Under the pieces are notes generated by a model, which ran no database searches, was not told where the DNA came from, and was given only the letters and a program-made list of their open reading frames with translations. Source: Nitrososphaerota archaeon (lineage in GTDB: Archaea > Thermoproteota > Nitrososphaeria > Nitrososphaerales > Nitrosopumilaceae). Taken from it: 12,979 bases of DNA. The stretch covers positions 1 to 12,979 of the forward strand of contig JADFLN010000038.1 of NCBI GenBank assembly GCA_022564385.1, read 5' to 3'. Positions 6,447 to 12,979 of the stretch are shown piece after piece; within the stretch, counting starts at the first letter, position 1; every line of letters starts with the position of its first letter. The position numbers were made by a program, and so were the translations under genes.

Positions 6447-6977
6447 TTAACATCCATGTTTTTGAGCCCAAGAATCACTTGCAAACTCGCTGGAATCACA
6501 AAACCTATCCTCCAAATATCCCAAATCTGCATCTAGTAATTCTTGATTTAAATTCATACCATTGCAATAAATTACTCCAATTACTCTGCCATAACTTTCT
6601 TCAGTCTGACTGTCGTCTTCATCTACTATTACATCGGATCCAACAGGACAAATTGTTTGGATAAAATTTCTAGATTCTATTCCTCCATATTCACTTAATT
6701 CAGGAGCTGATGTCAATGCAAATCTAATTGATTGATCATCGACGTGAATTGTATCCCCATCAACAATTTTTGTTACAGTTCCAGTGATACATCTGGCAGT
6801 TCCTGAACAATTCTGTGATAAAGATTGAGCTGATTCTATTTGTTTTGGTTCTTCAATTATATTTTTTTCAATATCTATTTTCAAGTCAAATGGAGAATGT
6901 CCCCCACCTCCAATTAAAATCATAATAATTATTACTGGAATACCCACACCCACTCCAATAACTAGATCTTTTTTCAA
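6447..6977 (-). CDS. Membrane-anchored thermonuclease-like (SNase-fold) protein
   Basis: A hydrophobic segment (about 6-23) anchors or exports the 176-residue protein; a linker runs to about 55, then an SNase (OB-fold) domain to the end. Matches to staphylococcal nuclease are VDGDTI (D73, D75, T76), R85 in IRFALTSAPE, E93 and R131 in YGRVIG. The calcium-binding Asp of the usual D-x-P-E segment (nuclease D40) is Ser here (S90), so catalysis or metal use may be altered. Six cysteines (57, 63, 110, 138, 160, 176) suit disulfides outside the cell. The TTG start is forced by a close in-frame stop upstream and fits a TTTAAG box about 28 nt away at 7003-7009. Nuclease activity is family knowledge, not shown here. 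Confidence 0.8.
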   Translation of the reverse strand: MKKDLVIGVGVGIPVIIIMILIGGGGHSPFDLKIDIEKNIIEEPKQIESAQSLSQNCSGTARCITGTVTKIVDGDTIHVDDQSIRFALTSAPELSEYGGIESRNFIQTICPVGSDVIVDEDDSQTEESYGRVIGVIYCNGMNLNQELLDADLGYLEDRFCDSSEFASDSWAQKHGC

Positions 6978-7002
6978 ATCATTATATAATAATTAATTAC
7001 GA

Positions 7003-7009
7003 TCTTAAA
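7003..7009 (-). promoter_or_regulatory. TATA-like box of the thermonuclease-fold gene
   Basis: On the minus strand CTTTAAG lies about 28 nt before the TTG start at 6977, the usual spacing for a leaderless archaeal message. A more TATA-like stretch at 6981-6990 is too close to the start to serve it. Confidence 0.35.
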
Positions 7010-7077
7010 GTTTTACAACATACATAGTCATAAACTTGAATTATCAACAAACTATCTTCTAGTCACCACCACAAATT

Positions 7078-7088
7078 TCATTAAATCA
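7078..7088 (+). promoter_or_regulatory. TATA-like box of the TPR gene
   Basis: An A/T-rich stretch (CATTAAATCAT) is centred about 24 nt before the ATG at 7106, with no ribosome binding site visible between, suggesting a leaderless start. Confidence 0.35.
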
Positions 7089-7105
7089 TACTAACAAATT
7101 ACTTC

Positions 7106-7609
7106 ATGTCTGAAAAAATTGAATCGTTGCTGAAAAACGGACAGACATCACTGAATTTGGGAAACCCAAAAGAAGCAATGGTATTTTATGATCAAGTTCT
7201 TGCACAGGAACCACAGCAAATAGAGGCATTACTCAAAAAAGGACACATACTTGGAAAACTAGCACGATATGAACAAGCAATTATTCACTATAACAATATA
7301 CTATCACAAGAGGAAGGACATCTTTTGGCATTGTTGAATAAGGGATTAGCTCATCACTACATAGGACAATACACTATTGCCATAGAGTGTTTTGATAAAG
7401 TTTTGAGGGTCAAAACAAAAAATACAATAGCATTATACAATAAAGCATCATCTTTTATAAAATCTGGAAAAATTAAAGAAGGATTGAAGATTTTATCAGA
7501 AGTTATAAAATTAGATTTTTCATTTAAAACAAAAGCTACATTTGATATTGATTTTGAGGACATTAAAAAACTAAATGAATTCAAAGAAATAATCCACGCA
7601 AGGTACTGA
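7106..7609 (+). CDS. Tetratricopeptide repeat (TPR) protein
   Basis: The 167 residues form about four TPR units of 34 residues: roughly 4-38 (LGNPKEAMVFYDQVLAQEPQ), 39-72 (LARYEQAIIHYNNILSQEEG), 73-106 (IGQYTIAIECFDKVLRVKTK) and 107-140 (SGKIKEGLKILSEVIKLD). A short acidic then basic tail follows. There is no signal peptide or membrane segment, so it is a cytoplasmic protein-interaction module. The partner cannot be read from the sequence; neighbours on both sides are exported proteins on the other strand, so it is probably a single-gene unit. The start is the only sensible ATG and is preceded by a TATA-like box. Confidence 0.88.
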   Translation: MSEKIESLLKNGQTSLNLGNPKEAMVFYDQVLAQEPQQIEALLKKGHILGKLARYEQAIIHYNNILSQEEGHLLALLNKGLAHHYIGQYTIAIECFDKVLRVKTKNTIALYNKASSFIKSGKIKEGLKILSEVIKLDFSFKTKATFDIDFEDIKKLNEFKEIIHARY

Positions 7610-7646
7610 GATTCTAAAGAATTGAACTATCAACAAAATAGAATCT
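7609..7646 (+). terminator. Weak hairpin and T-rich tract after the TPR gene
   Basis: AGATTCTA/TAGAATCT-type arms (around 7609-7616 and 7639-7646) enclose a 22-nt loop and are followed by T-rich sequence up to about 7685. The arms begin in the stop codon of the TPR gene. The loop is long, so the T tracts may matter more than the stem. Confidence 0.25.
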
Positions 7647-7696
7647 TTGTTTCATCATCAGTTCTCTTTTGATTAGTTGTTTTCAATAATTGTAAA

Positions 7697-9181
7697 TTAA
7701 GAAACACGAATTATGCCTCGCTCTATAAGATATTTTATTCCATTTATAAAATCAGATTCAGAAATTTGTCCATCAGCCCACCATCCAGCATTATTCTTAA
7801 TCCAAGTTGGAATTGCATTATTTTCTGAAATTGAACTCTGAGATGTAAATGGAATTTGCATTATCTTTTCTTTAATCAAGTACTGAATTCCTTGAACGAA
7901 TGCTTCATCATCAATTTGTCCATCAGCCCACCATCCAGCATTATTCTTAATCCAATCAGGAATTTTAGATGCTGAAATAACACCCGCATTTAATTTTTTA
8001 AGTAGTGGGTTCTCATAGATTTCAATTTCAACAATGGCAAATCCACGAATGGATTCATCAGGTTCTTCTTGTTCTGGTCCTGTACCATAAACAAATATGG
8101 AATAGCGTACTATTCCTGCTTTTTCTTCTATTGGAAGAAGAAAATGAGCCTGACCGAATCCATTAAACAAGTTATCTTCTCCAAGGTCTTCTGCGTATGA
8201 ACGCAGTTTGTTGCCTTCCTCATCAACAATCCAAATATCATAATGAACTTTATCTAGAATTTTGATATCATTATACCTGTCAATAAAACTGATTCTCCAG
8301 TCAATATCACAACCCTCAATAGGTGTTTCTGGAGAATAATTGTACTGAATCATCACAGAATGTGTATTTGTAGAAACACGACTACTAACATAATCAAAAA
8401 ATTCTGTAGGACATCCAAGCAATTCTTCTTTTGAGATTGTTTCTTTTACATCTTTGAAAGGATCATTCATGACATTTTCTTTATAATTTAACAAAGTGAA
8501 TTGATACATTATTGGAACATCACTCCTGATAATTCCCACATAAGTTAATGCTTTAACTGGAAAAGGAAAATCATCTACTATCCATATTTCATTATCATTG
8601 CCACTATACCAACCAACAACAATTGCATCTACAGTTCCAGCAGGAGTAGTAATTGTTTCTACTCTGTTTGTAATTAATTGTGCATTGCTACCACCTATAA
8701 TTGGACCTAGTTTTCCCCATGTGGCAGATCTAAACTCTTGTGGTCCATGAATTCTATCACCTTCATTTCCAGTAGCAAAAGTAGATAGCCAAGCTAATGA
8801 AGATTTGAATGCAATGGCATAATCAGCAAGATCATCATCAAACAATATTGGTTCAGCAGCAATTTTACCAAGACCCATTGAACCTTTGATGATTTTATCA
8901 CCATCAACGATTACTACTTTTGAATCCCATAATGTTTCAGTCTCATTCTGTATGTCTCCCTTGATCCACATTTTCAAATTAATAGGTGTACAGTCATTAA
9001 GATCTATTTCACATAATGAGTACTCAAAATAATCTCCTTCTTTTAGACCCTCTCCCAAATACCATGAACCGTCAATATTCACCCCGCCAGATGTTTGAGC
9101 GCCCTGACCATAAGAAAGATTTGAAAATCCAATACTTGATAGAATAATTAATAGACTAATCTGTGCTAGTTTATTTTTCAT
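7697..9181 (-). CDS. Secreted protein of unknown function with two C-terminal WWADGQI repeats
   Basis: The 494-residue product has a clear signal peptide (positive N-terminus, hydrophobic core, likely cut near residue 25, SYG/QG). I do not recognise the domain at about 30-400; it looks beta-rich and holds several tryptophans and a few cysteines. The C-terminus has two copies of a roughly 38-residue module at about 407-444 and 457-494: IP(D/T)WIKNNAGWWADGQI, then an acidic stretch, then F(V/I)xGI(Q/K)YLI and a short strand. I know this module from many exported thaumarchaeal proteins, where it may attach them to the cell surface; its function is not established. The ATG is about 26 nt from a TTTAATAT box at 9201-9212. 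Confidence 0.75.
   Translation of the reverse strand: MKNKLAQISLLIILSSIGFSNLSYGQGAQTSGGVNIDGSWYLGEGLKEGDYFEYSLCEIDLNDCTPINLKMWIKGDIQNETETLWDSKVVIVDGDKIIKGSMGLGKIAAEPILFDDDLADYAIAFKSSLAWLSTFATGNEGDRIHGPQEFRSATWGKLGPIIGGSNAQLITNRVETITTPAGTVDAIVVGWYSGNDNEIWIVDDFPFPVKALTYVGIIRSDVPIMYQFTLLNYKENVMNDPFKDVKETISKEELLGCPTEFFDYVSSRVSTNTHSVMIQYNYSPETPIEGCDIDWRISFIDRYNDIKILDKVHYDIWIVDEEGNKLRSYAEDLGEDNLFNGFGQAHFLLPIEEKAGIVRYSIFVYGTGPEQEEPDESIRGFAIVEIEIYENPLLKKLNAGVISASKIPDWIKNNAGWWADGQIDDEAFVQGIQYLIKEKIMQIPFTSQSSISENNAIPTWIKNNAGWWADGQISESDFINGIKYLIERGIIRVS
7763..7805 (-). repeat. Copy 2 of a 43-nt exact repeat (encodes WIKNNAGWWADGQI)
   Basis: 43 bases are identical to 7913-7955, including the third codon positions, exactly 150 bases apart. 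Each copy encodes the core of one C-terminal repeat module of the secreted protein. Confidence 0.9.
7913..7955 (-). repeat. Copy 1 of a 43-nt exact repeat (encodes WIKNNAGWWADGQI)
   Basis: This is the upstream copy in gene order. The flanking parts of the two modules differ at many positions, so the identity is confined to the tryptophan-rich core. Confidence 0.9.
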
Positions 9182-9200
9182 AGTGAATTTCTCAATTAGT

Positions 9201-9212
9201 AGATATTAAACA
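9201..9212 (-). promoter_or_regulatory. TATA box of the secreted-protein gene
   Basis: On the minus strand TGTTTAATATCT is centred about 26 nt before the ATG at 9181, fitting a leaderless message. It shares a 181-base divergent intergenic region with the ureohydrolase gene. Confidence 0.5.
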
Positions 9213-9315
9213 TGGGTTAATGTGTTAGATTCCTCCATTTTGTACTGGTTAATAACTTTCATACTAAAATCACGATCTCAGTATATTACTTGGATTCTAA
9301 TTAACACAAATCATA

Positions 9316-9336
9316 GAATTTTTGAATGAAAAATTC
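9316..9336 (+). promoter_or_regulatory. Inverted repeat upstream of the ureohydrolase gene (possible operator)
   Basis: GAATTTTT (9316-9323) and AAAAATTC (9329-9336) are perfect 8-bp arms around a 5-nt loop. A second overlapping pair, TTGAAT (9322-9327) and ATTCAA (9333-9338), is nested in it. The element ends 27 nt before the ATG at 9363, where the TATA/BRE region of a leaderless gene would be, so a bound regulator could block or steer initiation. No strong TATA box is visible otherwise. Confidence 0.4.
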
Positions 9337-9362
9337 AAATTTAGTAGTAGTGTAAAATAATT

Positions 9363-10211
9363 ATGGAAAAAATTTGTTGGGCAAACACTGAAAATTTTGA
9401 TGACGCAGAATTTGTCATCGTTGGTATTCCTGATGAATCACAATCACATGCATTAAGAAAAGGAACTGAGGAGGCACCATTTAAAATTCGTCAAATCTCT
9501 AATCTTCGTGACTCTTTTGAACGGGATGGGAAACTCTCTCTTGGACGCCCTTTTCAAGGCTCTGAAAAAAAAGTTCATGATATTGGAAATATTAATCGAT
9601 CTCAGATTGAAAATTTCTATGATAAAATTGTTGCATCATCAAAAATCCCTATCTCTATTGGGGGTGATCACTCAATTTCTCGACAAATAATTAATGCACT
9701 AGCAAAAAGACATGGAAAAATTTCTTTAGTGTACTTTGATGCTCATCCAGATTTTGTAAGTTCAACCACAAATTACTATGGCTCTGTGATAAACGATGTA
9801 CTTTTAAATATAAAAATTGACTCTAGCGTTCAAATAGGAATTAGAACTCCAGAGCAAGAAGAATTGGATAATATTAAAAAATATAATTTAGATGTGATCA
9901 CTCCTTTTGACATAAGAGAACTAGGAATCAAACAAGTAACAAATTCTGTACTACATGGATTGGGTGATAAAGTGTATGTTTCATTTGATATGGATTGTAT
10001 TGATCCTGCATATGCTCCAGGTGTTTCTGTTCCAGTCCCTATGGGGTTGAACAGTATAGATGCAATTTATCTATTGAAAGAAATATCCAAGAAAGGAATT
10101 ATAGGCATGGATATTATGGAGGTCTGTCCAAGCTTTGATGTAAAAGATAGGACATCTCATTTGGCTTCTAGAATAATTTCTGAGGTGATTTATTCATCAG
10201 GTGGAACATAA
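9363..10211 (+). CDS. Ureohydrolase (agmatinase/arginase family)
   Basis: The 282-residue length is normal for the family. The two-manganese site is complete: H103 in GGDHS, D126/H128/D130 in DAHPD, and D209/D211 in SFDMDCIDP; E253 in DIMEVCP is also present. The family hydrolyses guanidino compounds such as agmatine or arginine to urea and an amine. The His that agmatinases usually carry after the DAHxD motif (SHAS or HGT) is Tyr here (YYGSV, Y139), so the substrate is uncertain. The next gene, a P5C dehydrogenase, overlaps it by 11 bases. That would suit an arginase route (arginine to ornithine to glutamate semialdehyde), though no aminotransferase is present here. Agmatinase is the usual label in archaea. 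Confidence 0.88.
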   Translation: MEKICWANTENFDDAEFVIVGIPDESQSHALRKGTEEAPFKIRQISNLRDSFERDGKLSLGRPFQGSEKKVHDIGNINRSQIENFYDKIVASSKIPISIGGDHSISRQIINALAKRHGKISLVYFDAHPDFVSSTTNYYGSVINDVLLNIKIDSSVQIGIRTPEQEELDNIKKYNLDVITPFDIRELGIKQVTNSVLHGLGDKVYVSFDMDCIDPAYAPGVSVPVPMGLNSIDAIYLLKEISKKGIIGMDIMEVCPSFDVKDRTSHLASRIISEVIYSSGGT

Positions 10212-11784
10212 CTTGTCTGAATTTGAAAATGAATACACATGGGGCAAAGCAATAGTTGACAACTCTACTGATGAATTTCATGCAAATTTTGACAAGGCAA
10301 TAGAAGAAGTACAGAAAGAACTTGGAAAAAAATATCCCTTAATACTTGATGGACAAGAAATCTATTCTGATGATTGTTTTACGGCAAGTTCACCTTCTGA
10401 CACTAGAATTACTGTAGCAGAATTTCCAAAAGCATCTGTAGATGATACAAAAAATGCTATATCTAGCGCAAAAAATGCATTTGAAAAGTGGAGTAATACC
10501 ACATATCAAAAAAGAGCTGAAATATTCAGAGATTGCGCCAATATTTTTTCCAGAAGAAAATTCTTTTTGGCAACTATTATGATATTTGAGAATGGAAAGA
10601 ATCGTATTGAATCTATGGGAGATATGGATGAAACCATTGATTTTATGAGATTTTATGCATTACAACTAGAAAAAAACGAAGGATTTTGTAAACATACTTT
10701 TCATCCAAACCCTCATGAACAAACACAAACAATCATGAAACCTTATGGTGTTTGGGGAATAATTGCTCCCTTCAACTTTCCTTCTGCAATTGCAATAGGA
10801 ATGAGTACTGCTGCACTAATCACAGGAAATACTATAATTCTAAAACCTGCAAGCGATACCCCACTATCTTCATTTCAGTTTGCAAAAATCTTGTATCCTA
10901 AATTGCCAGAAGGCGCAATCAATTTTGTAACTGGTTCTGGTAGTATTGTGGGAAAAACTTTGATTGAAAGTTCAGATGTTGATGGCATAGCATTTACTGG
11001 TTCTCGTGAAGTTGGCATGAAAGGATTTCAAGAATTTACAAAATCTACTTCAAAACCTTTCATTTCTGAAATGGGAGGAAAAAATCCTGTAATTGTTACA
11101 AAGTATGCTGATTTGGAAAAAGCATCTGATGGTGTACTGAATGCAGCTTTTGGGTTTGGAGGACAAAAATGTAGTGCATGCTCTAGAGTATATGTTCAAA
11201 ACGAGGTTGCAGATCAATTTATTTCAAAACTTGTTGAAAAAACAAAAAACTTGAAAATTGGCATGCCATGGAAAAAGGAAGTATTTTTAGGTCCTGTAAT
11301 TAATAAAGAAGCAAAAACAAAATTTGAAAATGCTGTAAATCTCGCAAAAAAAGATGGAGAGATTCTTACAGGAGGCTCAGTATTGACCTCACCAGAATTT
11401 GAAAATGGTTACTTTGTAGAACCTACAATAGTTACAAAATTACCTGAACAACATAAACTTGTGAAAGAAGAACTGTTTCTACCACTTTTATGCATTCAAA
11501 GATATGAAAAATTTAATGATGCAATTCAACTTGCAAATCAATCAGAATATGGTCTAACTGCTGGAATTTTTAGTAATGATAAAAAACAGTTAGATGAGTT
11601 CTTTTCAAAAATTCAAGCTGGAGTAGTTTATACTAATCGTTTTGCCAGTGCAACTACTGCAGCCTTGGTTTCAAGTCAGCCCTTTGTTGGATGGAAAAAT
11701 TCTGGTTCCACTGGAAAGGGGGCTGGTGGTGAAAACTATTTGCAACAGTTTATGAGAACTCAAACTCAAACACGATGTGATTGA
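10201..11784 (+). CDS. Delta-1-pyrroline-5-carboxylate (L-glutamate gamma-semialdehyde) dehydrogenase
   Basis: This 527-residue NAD(P)-dependent aldehyde dehydrogenase oxidises glutamate semialdehyde to glutamate. Visible motifs are PFNFP (N192), ILKPAS (K215), FTGS (265-268), EMGGKN (general base E290) and GFGGQKCSACSR (nucleophile C324). The length, the extended N-terminal arm and the GFGGQKCSACSR motif fit the P5CDH class (PutA C-terminal/RocA type) better than generic aldehyde dehydrogenases. The GTG start lies inside the ureohydrolase gene, an 11-base overlap that implies co-transcription and coupled translation. A proline dehydrogenase gene lies just downstream on the other strand, completing proline-to-glutamate oxidation. 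The two 3' ends overlap by 19 bases. Confidence 0.92.
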   Translation: MEHNLSEFENEYTWGKAIVDNSTDEFHANFDKAIEEVQKELGKKYPLILDGQEIYSDDCFTASSPSDTRITVAEFPKASVDDTKNAISSAKNAFEKWSNTTYQKRAEIFRDCANIFSRRKFFLATIMIFENGKNRIESMGDMDETIDFMRFYALQLEKNEGFCKHTFHPNPHEQTQTIMKPYGVWGIIAPFNFPSAIAIGMSTAALITGNTIILKPASDTPLSSFQFAKILYPKLPEGAINFVTGSGSIVGKTLIESSDVDGIAFTGSREVGMKGFQEFTKSTSKPFISEMGGKNPVIVTKYADLEKASDGVLNAAFGFGGQKCSACSRVYVQNEVADQFISKLVEKTKNLKIGMPWKKEVFLGPVINKEAKTKFENAVNLAKKDGEILTGGSVLTSPEFENGYFVEPTIVTKLPEQHKLVKEELFLPLLCIQRYEKFNDAIQLANQSEYGLTAGIFSNDKKQLDEFFSKIQAGVVYTNRFASATTAALVSSQPFVGWKNSGSTGKGAGGENYLQQFMRTQTQTRCD

Positions 11785-12638
11785 ATCAACGAGCTTCCAA
11801 GTAACAGTATGTTTCTTTTTCTTTCCTTGATTCGTCTAATTGAATATGGTAACCAATTTACACCATATGGAATATACTCTGAAACAACAAATTTCTTTTT
11901 GATTAAATCTGACTTTAATCCTTCTCTTAATCCTTTTAAAAATTGAAACTCAAATTTTTTGGGATATTTTTTTGACAGATTTTGTGCTTTTTGAATAATT
12001 TTTGTATCATGAGATGCTATAGCAAATTCATTACCTTTTTTGAACAGTATTTTCATTAGTTTAACGTAATTGTAGTCTACGTCTTTTCTTGTTTTGAAGG
12101 CTATGCTTGCTTTTTCTCTGTATGCACCCTTTACTAGACGTATTTTTGCACCAATACCTAACAAATCATTTAGATCATTTTCTGTTCGTTTAAGATTAGC
12201 CTGCAAGGCAATTCCCAGTCTTTCGTATTTTGTAAAGAATGCATGGTAAATCTCAATGGTTTCATCTGTGTGCTCTGATGATTCCATATCCAACCAAACA
12301 AAAACATGGGCATTACGTGCATCTTGTATGATTTTCTTAAAATTTCTATAGCATTCCTTTTGACTGATTGAAAGGCCAATTTGTGTTGGCTTGATTGAAA
12401 TGGCTCCACGGATTTTCCATTTTCTAAAAGATTTTACAATTTTCTGATATTCTTTCAAAGTTGTATTGATTTGCTTTTTTGATGTATGATATTCTCCTAA
12501 TTTGTTTATGATTGCATGTCTGCCTGATTGGTATGCATTTTTTGCTGAGATTAGTGCATCATCAATAGTATTACCTGCAATCCACTGTTTTGCAATTTTA
12601 AACAAAAATTTCTCTATTAATTGCTTACCTGTGATCAC
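11766..12638 (-). CDS. Proline dehydrogenase (FAD-dependent, monofunctional PutB/PRODH type)
   Basis: The 290-residue protein oxidises proline to P5C and passes electrons through FAD to the quinone pool. Family motifs in order are SIKPTQIG (K83), WLDMESSEHTDETI (D117), LQANLKRTENDL (Q146), IRLVKGAYRE (R167, K170), ASHD (H210), FQFLKGLR (Q232) and YIPYGVNWLPYSIRRIKE (substrate-binding R268/R269). Length matches bacterial and archaeal single-domain PRODH. No long hydrophobic segment is seen, so membrane contact would be peripheral. The start is GTG; ATGs just upstream are out of frame and run into a stop, and a TATA-like stretch at 12661-12670 lies 27 nt away. It converges on the P5C dehydrogenase gene rather than being in its operon. 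Confidence 0.93.
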   Translation of the reverse strand: MITGKQLIEKFLFKIAKQWIAGNTIDDALISAKNAYQSGRHAIINKLGEYHTSKKQINTTLKEYQKIVKSFRKWKIRGAISIKPTQIGLSISQKECYRNFKKIIQDARNAHVFVWLDMESSEHTDETIEIYHAFFTKYERLGIALQANLKRTENDLNDLLGIGAKIRLVKGAYREKASIAFKTRKDVDYNYVKLMKILFKKGNEFAIASHDTKIIQKAQNLSKKYPKKFEFQFLKGLREGLKSDLIKKKFVVSEYIPYGVNWLPYSIRRIKERKRNILLLGSSLIQSHRV

Positions 12639-12660
12639 GTTAAATCTTCCATCATGCTGA

Positions 12661-12670
12661 TTATATTATT
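12661..12670 (-). promoter_or_regulatory. TATA-like box of the proline dehydrogenase gene
   Basis: On the minus strand AATAATATAA is centred about 27 nt upstream of the GTG at 12638, supporting both the GTG start and a leaderless message. Confidence 0.4.
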
Positions 12671-12767
12671 TTAGATTTGTTTTATCTAATCATAAAAATT
12701 GTTAGGAATATGAATCAAAATATACTATGGAATTATTTGATTAGGCATATTGTCTTTAAATATACAT

Positions 12768-12779
12768 TATTATATTAAA
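12768..12779 (+). promoter_or_regulatory. TATA-like box of the small ribbon-helix-helix gene
   Basis: ATTATATTAAA lies about 23-26 nt before the ATG at 12798. A second A/T box (TTTAAATATA, 12755-12764) is further upstream. No ribosome binding site precedes the ATG, so a leaderless start is likely. Confidence 0.4.
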
Positions 12780-12797
12780 CTAATCATATTATCATAC

Positions 12798-12941
12798 ATG
12801 AGTAAACGTGTTACAATTATGATTGATGAAGATCTTGACAAAAAACTTAGACTTCGTCAAGCAAAAATGATTCAGCAAGAACAAGCATCATACAGTTATT
12901 CCAAAGTATTGAATGATACCCTTCGTAAAATTCTCAAATAG
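12798..12941 (+). CDS. Small ribbon-helix-helix-like DNA-binding protein
   Basis: The 47 residues begin with a strand-like stretch KRVTIMIDEDLDKKLR, then two helices (LRQAKMIQQEQ and YSYSKVLNDTLRKILK). This is the order and length of a ribbon-helix-helix (CopG/Arc/MetJ-like) domain, which dimerises and places its strand in the DNA major groove. I chose ATG 12798 over a TTG at 12750 in the same frame, because the extra 16 residues (IHYYIKLIILSY) would overlap the TATA-like boxes and do not fit the domain. No toxin gene is visible before the window ends 38 bases later, so an antitoxin role cannot be tested. It is divergent from proline dehydrogenase, which it might regulate (inference). Confidence 0.65.
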   Translation: MSKRVTIMIDEDLDKKLRLRQAKMIQQEQASYSYSKVLNDTLRKILK

Positions 12942-12979
12942 TTAAAGAAATGTATGTTAACTAGAAATGGGTTAGATGA

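Overview
The window looks like a piece of a marine ammonia-oxidising archaeon (Nitrososphaerota/Thaumarchaeota, Nitrosopumilus-like). Three things point there: strongly AT-rich DNA; gene starts that mostly lie 23-28 nt downstream of an A/T-rich TATA-like box with no room for a leader; and a secreted protein with C-terminal WIKNNAGWWADGQI repeats, a module I associate with this lineage. The assignment rests on recognition, not on a search.

Layout. 2-100 is the 3' end of an unrecognised gene. 248-1234 is a TrmB-type transcriptional regulator with a TTG start. 1242-1607 (minus) is a single-domain CheY-like response regulator. 1608-1780 is a divergent promoter region with two mirror-image copies of one promoter/operator module. 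From it a tight four-gene unit runs rightward: an ABC-type substrate-binding protein without permease or ATPase (1781-2752), a two-pass sensor histidine kinase (2759-4579), a stand-alone histidine-kinase dimerisation domain (4576-4887) and a membrane-anchored matrixin-type zinc protease with a long coiled coil (4884-6077). The last three genes are linked by ATGA stop/start overlaps. A remnant of another histidine kinase follows at 6190-6378.

The middle holds a membrane-anchored thermonuclease-fold protein (6447-6977, minus), a TPR protein (7106-7609) and a secreted protein of unknown function with two C-terminal WWADGQI repeats (7697-9181, minus).

The right end is metabolic: a ureohydrolase of the agmatinase/arginase family (9363-10211) overlaps a delta-1-pyrroline-5-carboxylate dehydrogenase (10201-11784), which meets a proline dehydrogenase tail to tail (11766-12638, minus). 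Together they suggest breakdown of arginine- or proline-derived carbon and nitrogen to glutamate. A 47-residue ribbon-helix-helix-like protein (12798-12941) closes the window.

The most interesting region is 1242-6077. By inference it is a ligand-sensing circuit: binding protein, histidine kinase and phosphotransfer-like domain feed the divergent response regulator, and an externally facing protease is made from the same operon. No gap exceeds 300 bases. I saw no CRISPR array, tRNA, rRNA or insertion sequence.
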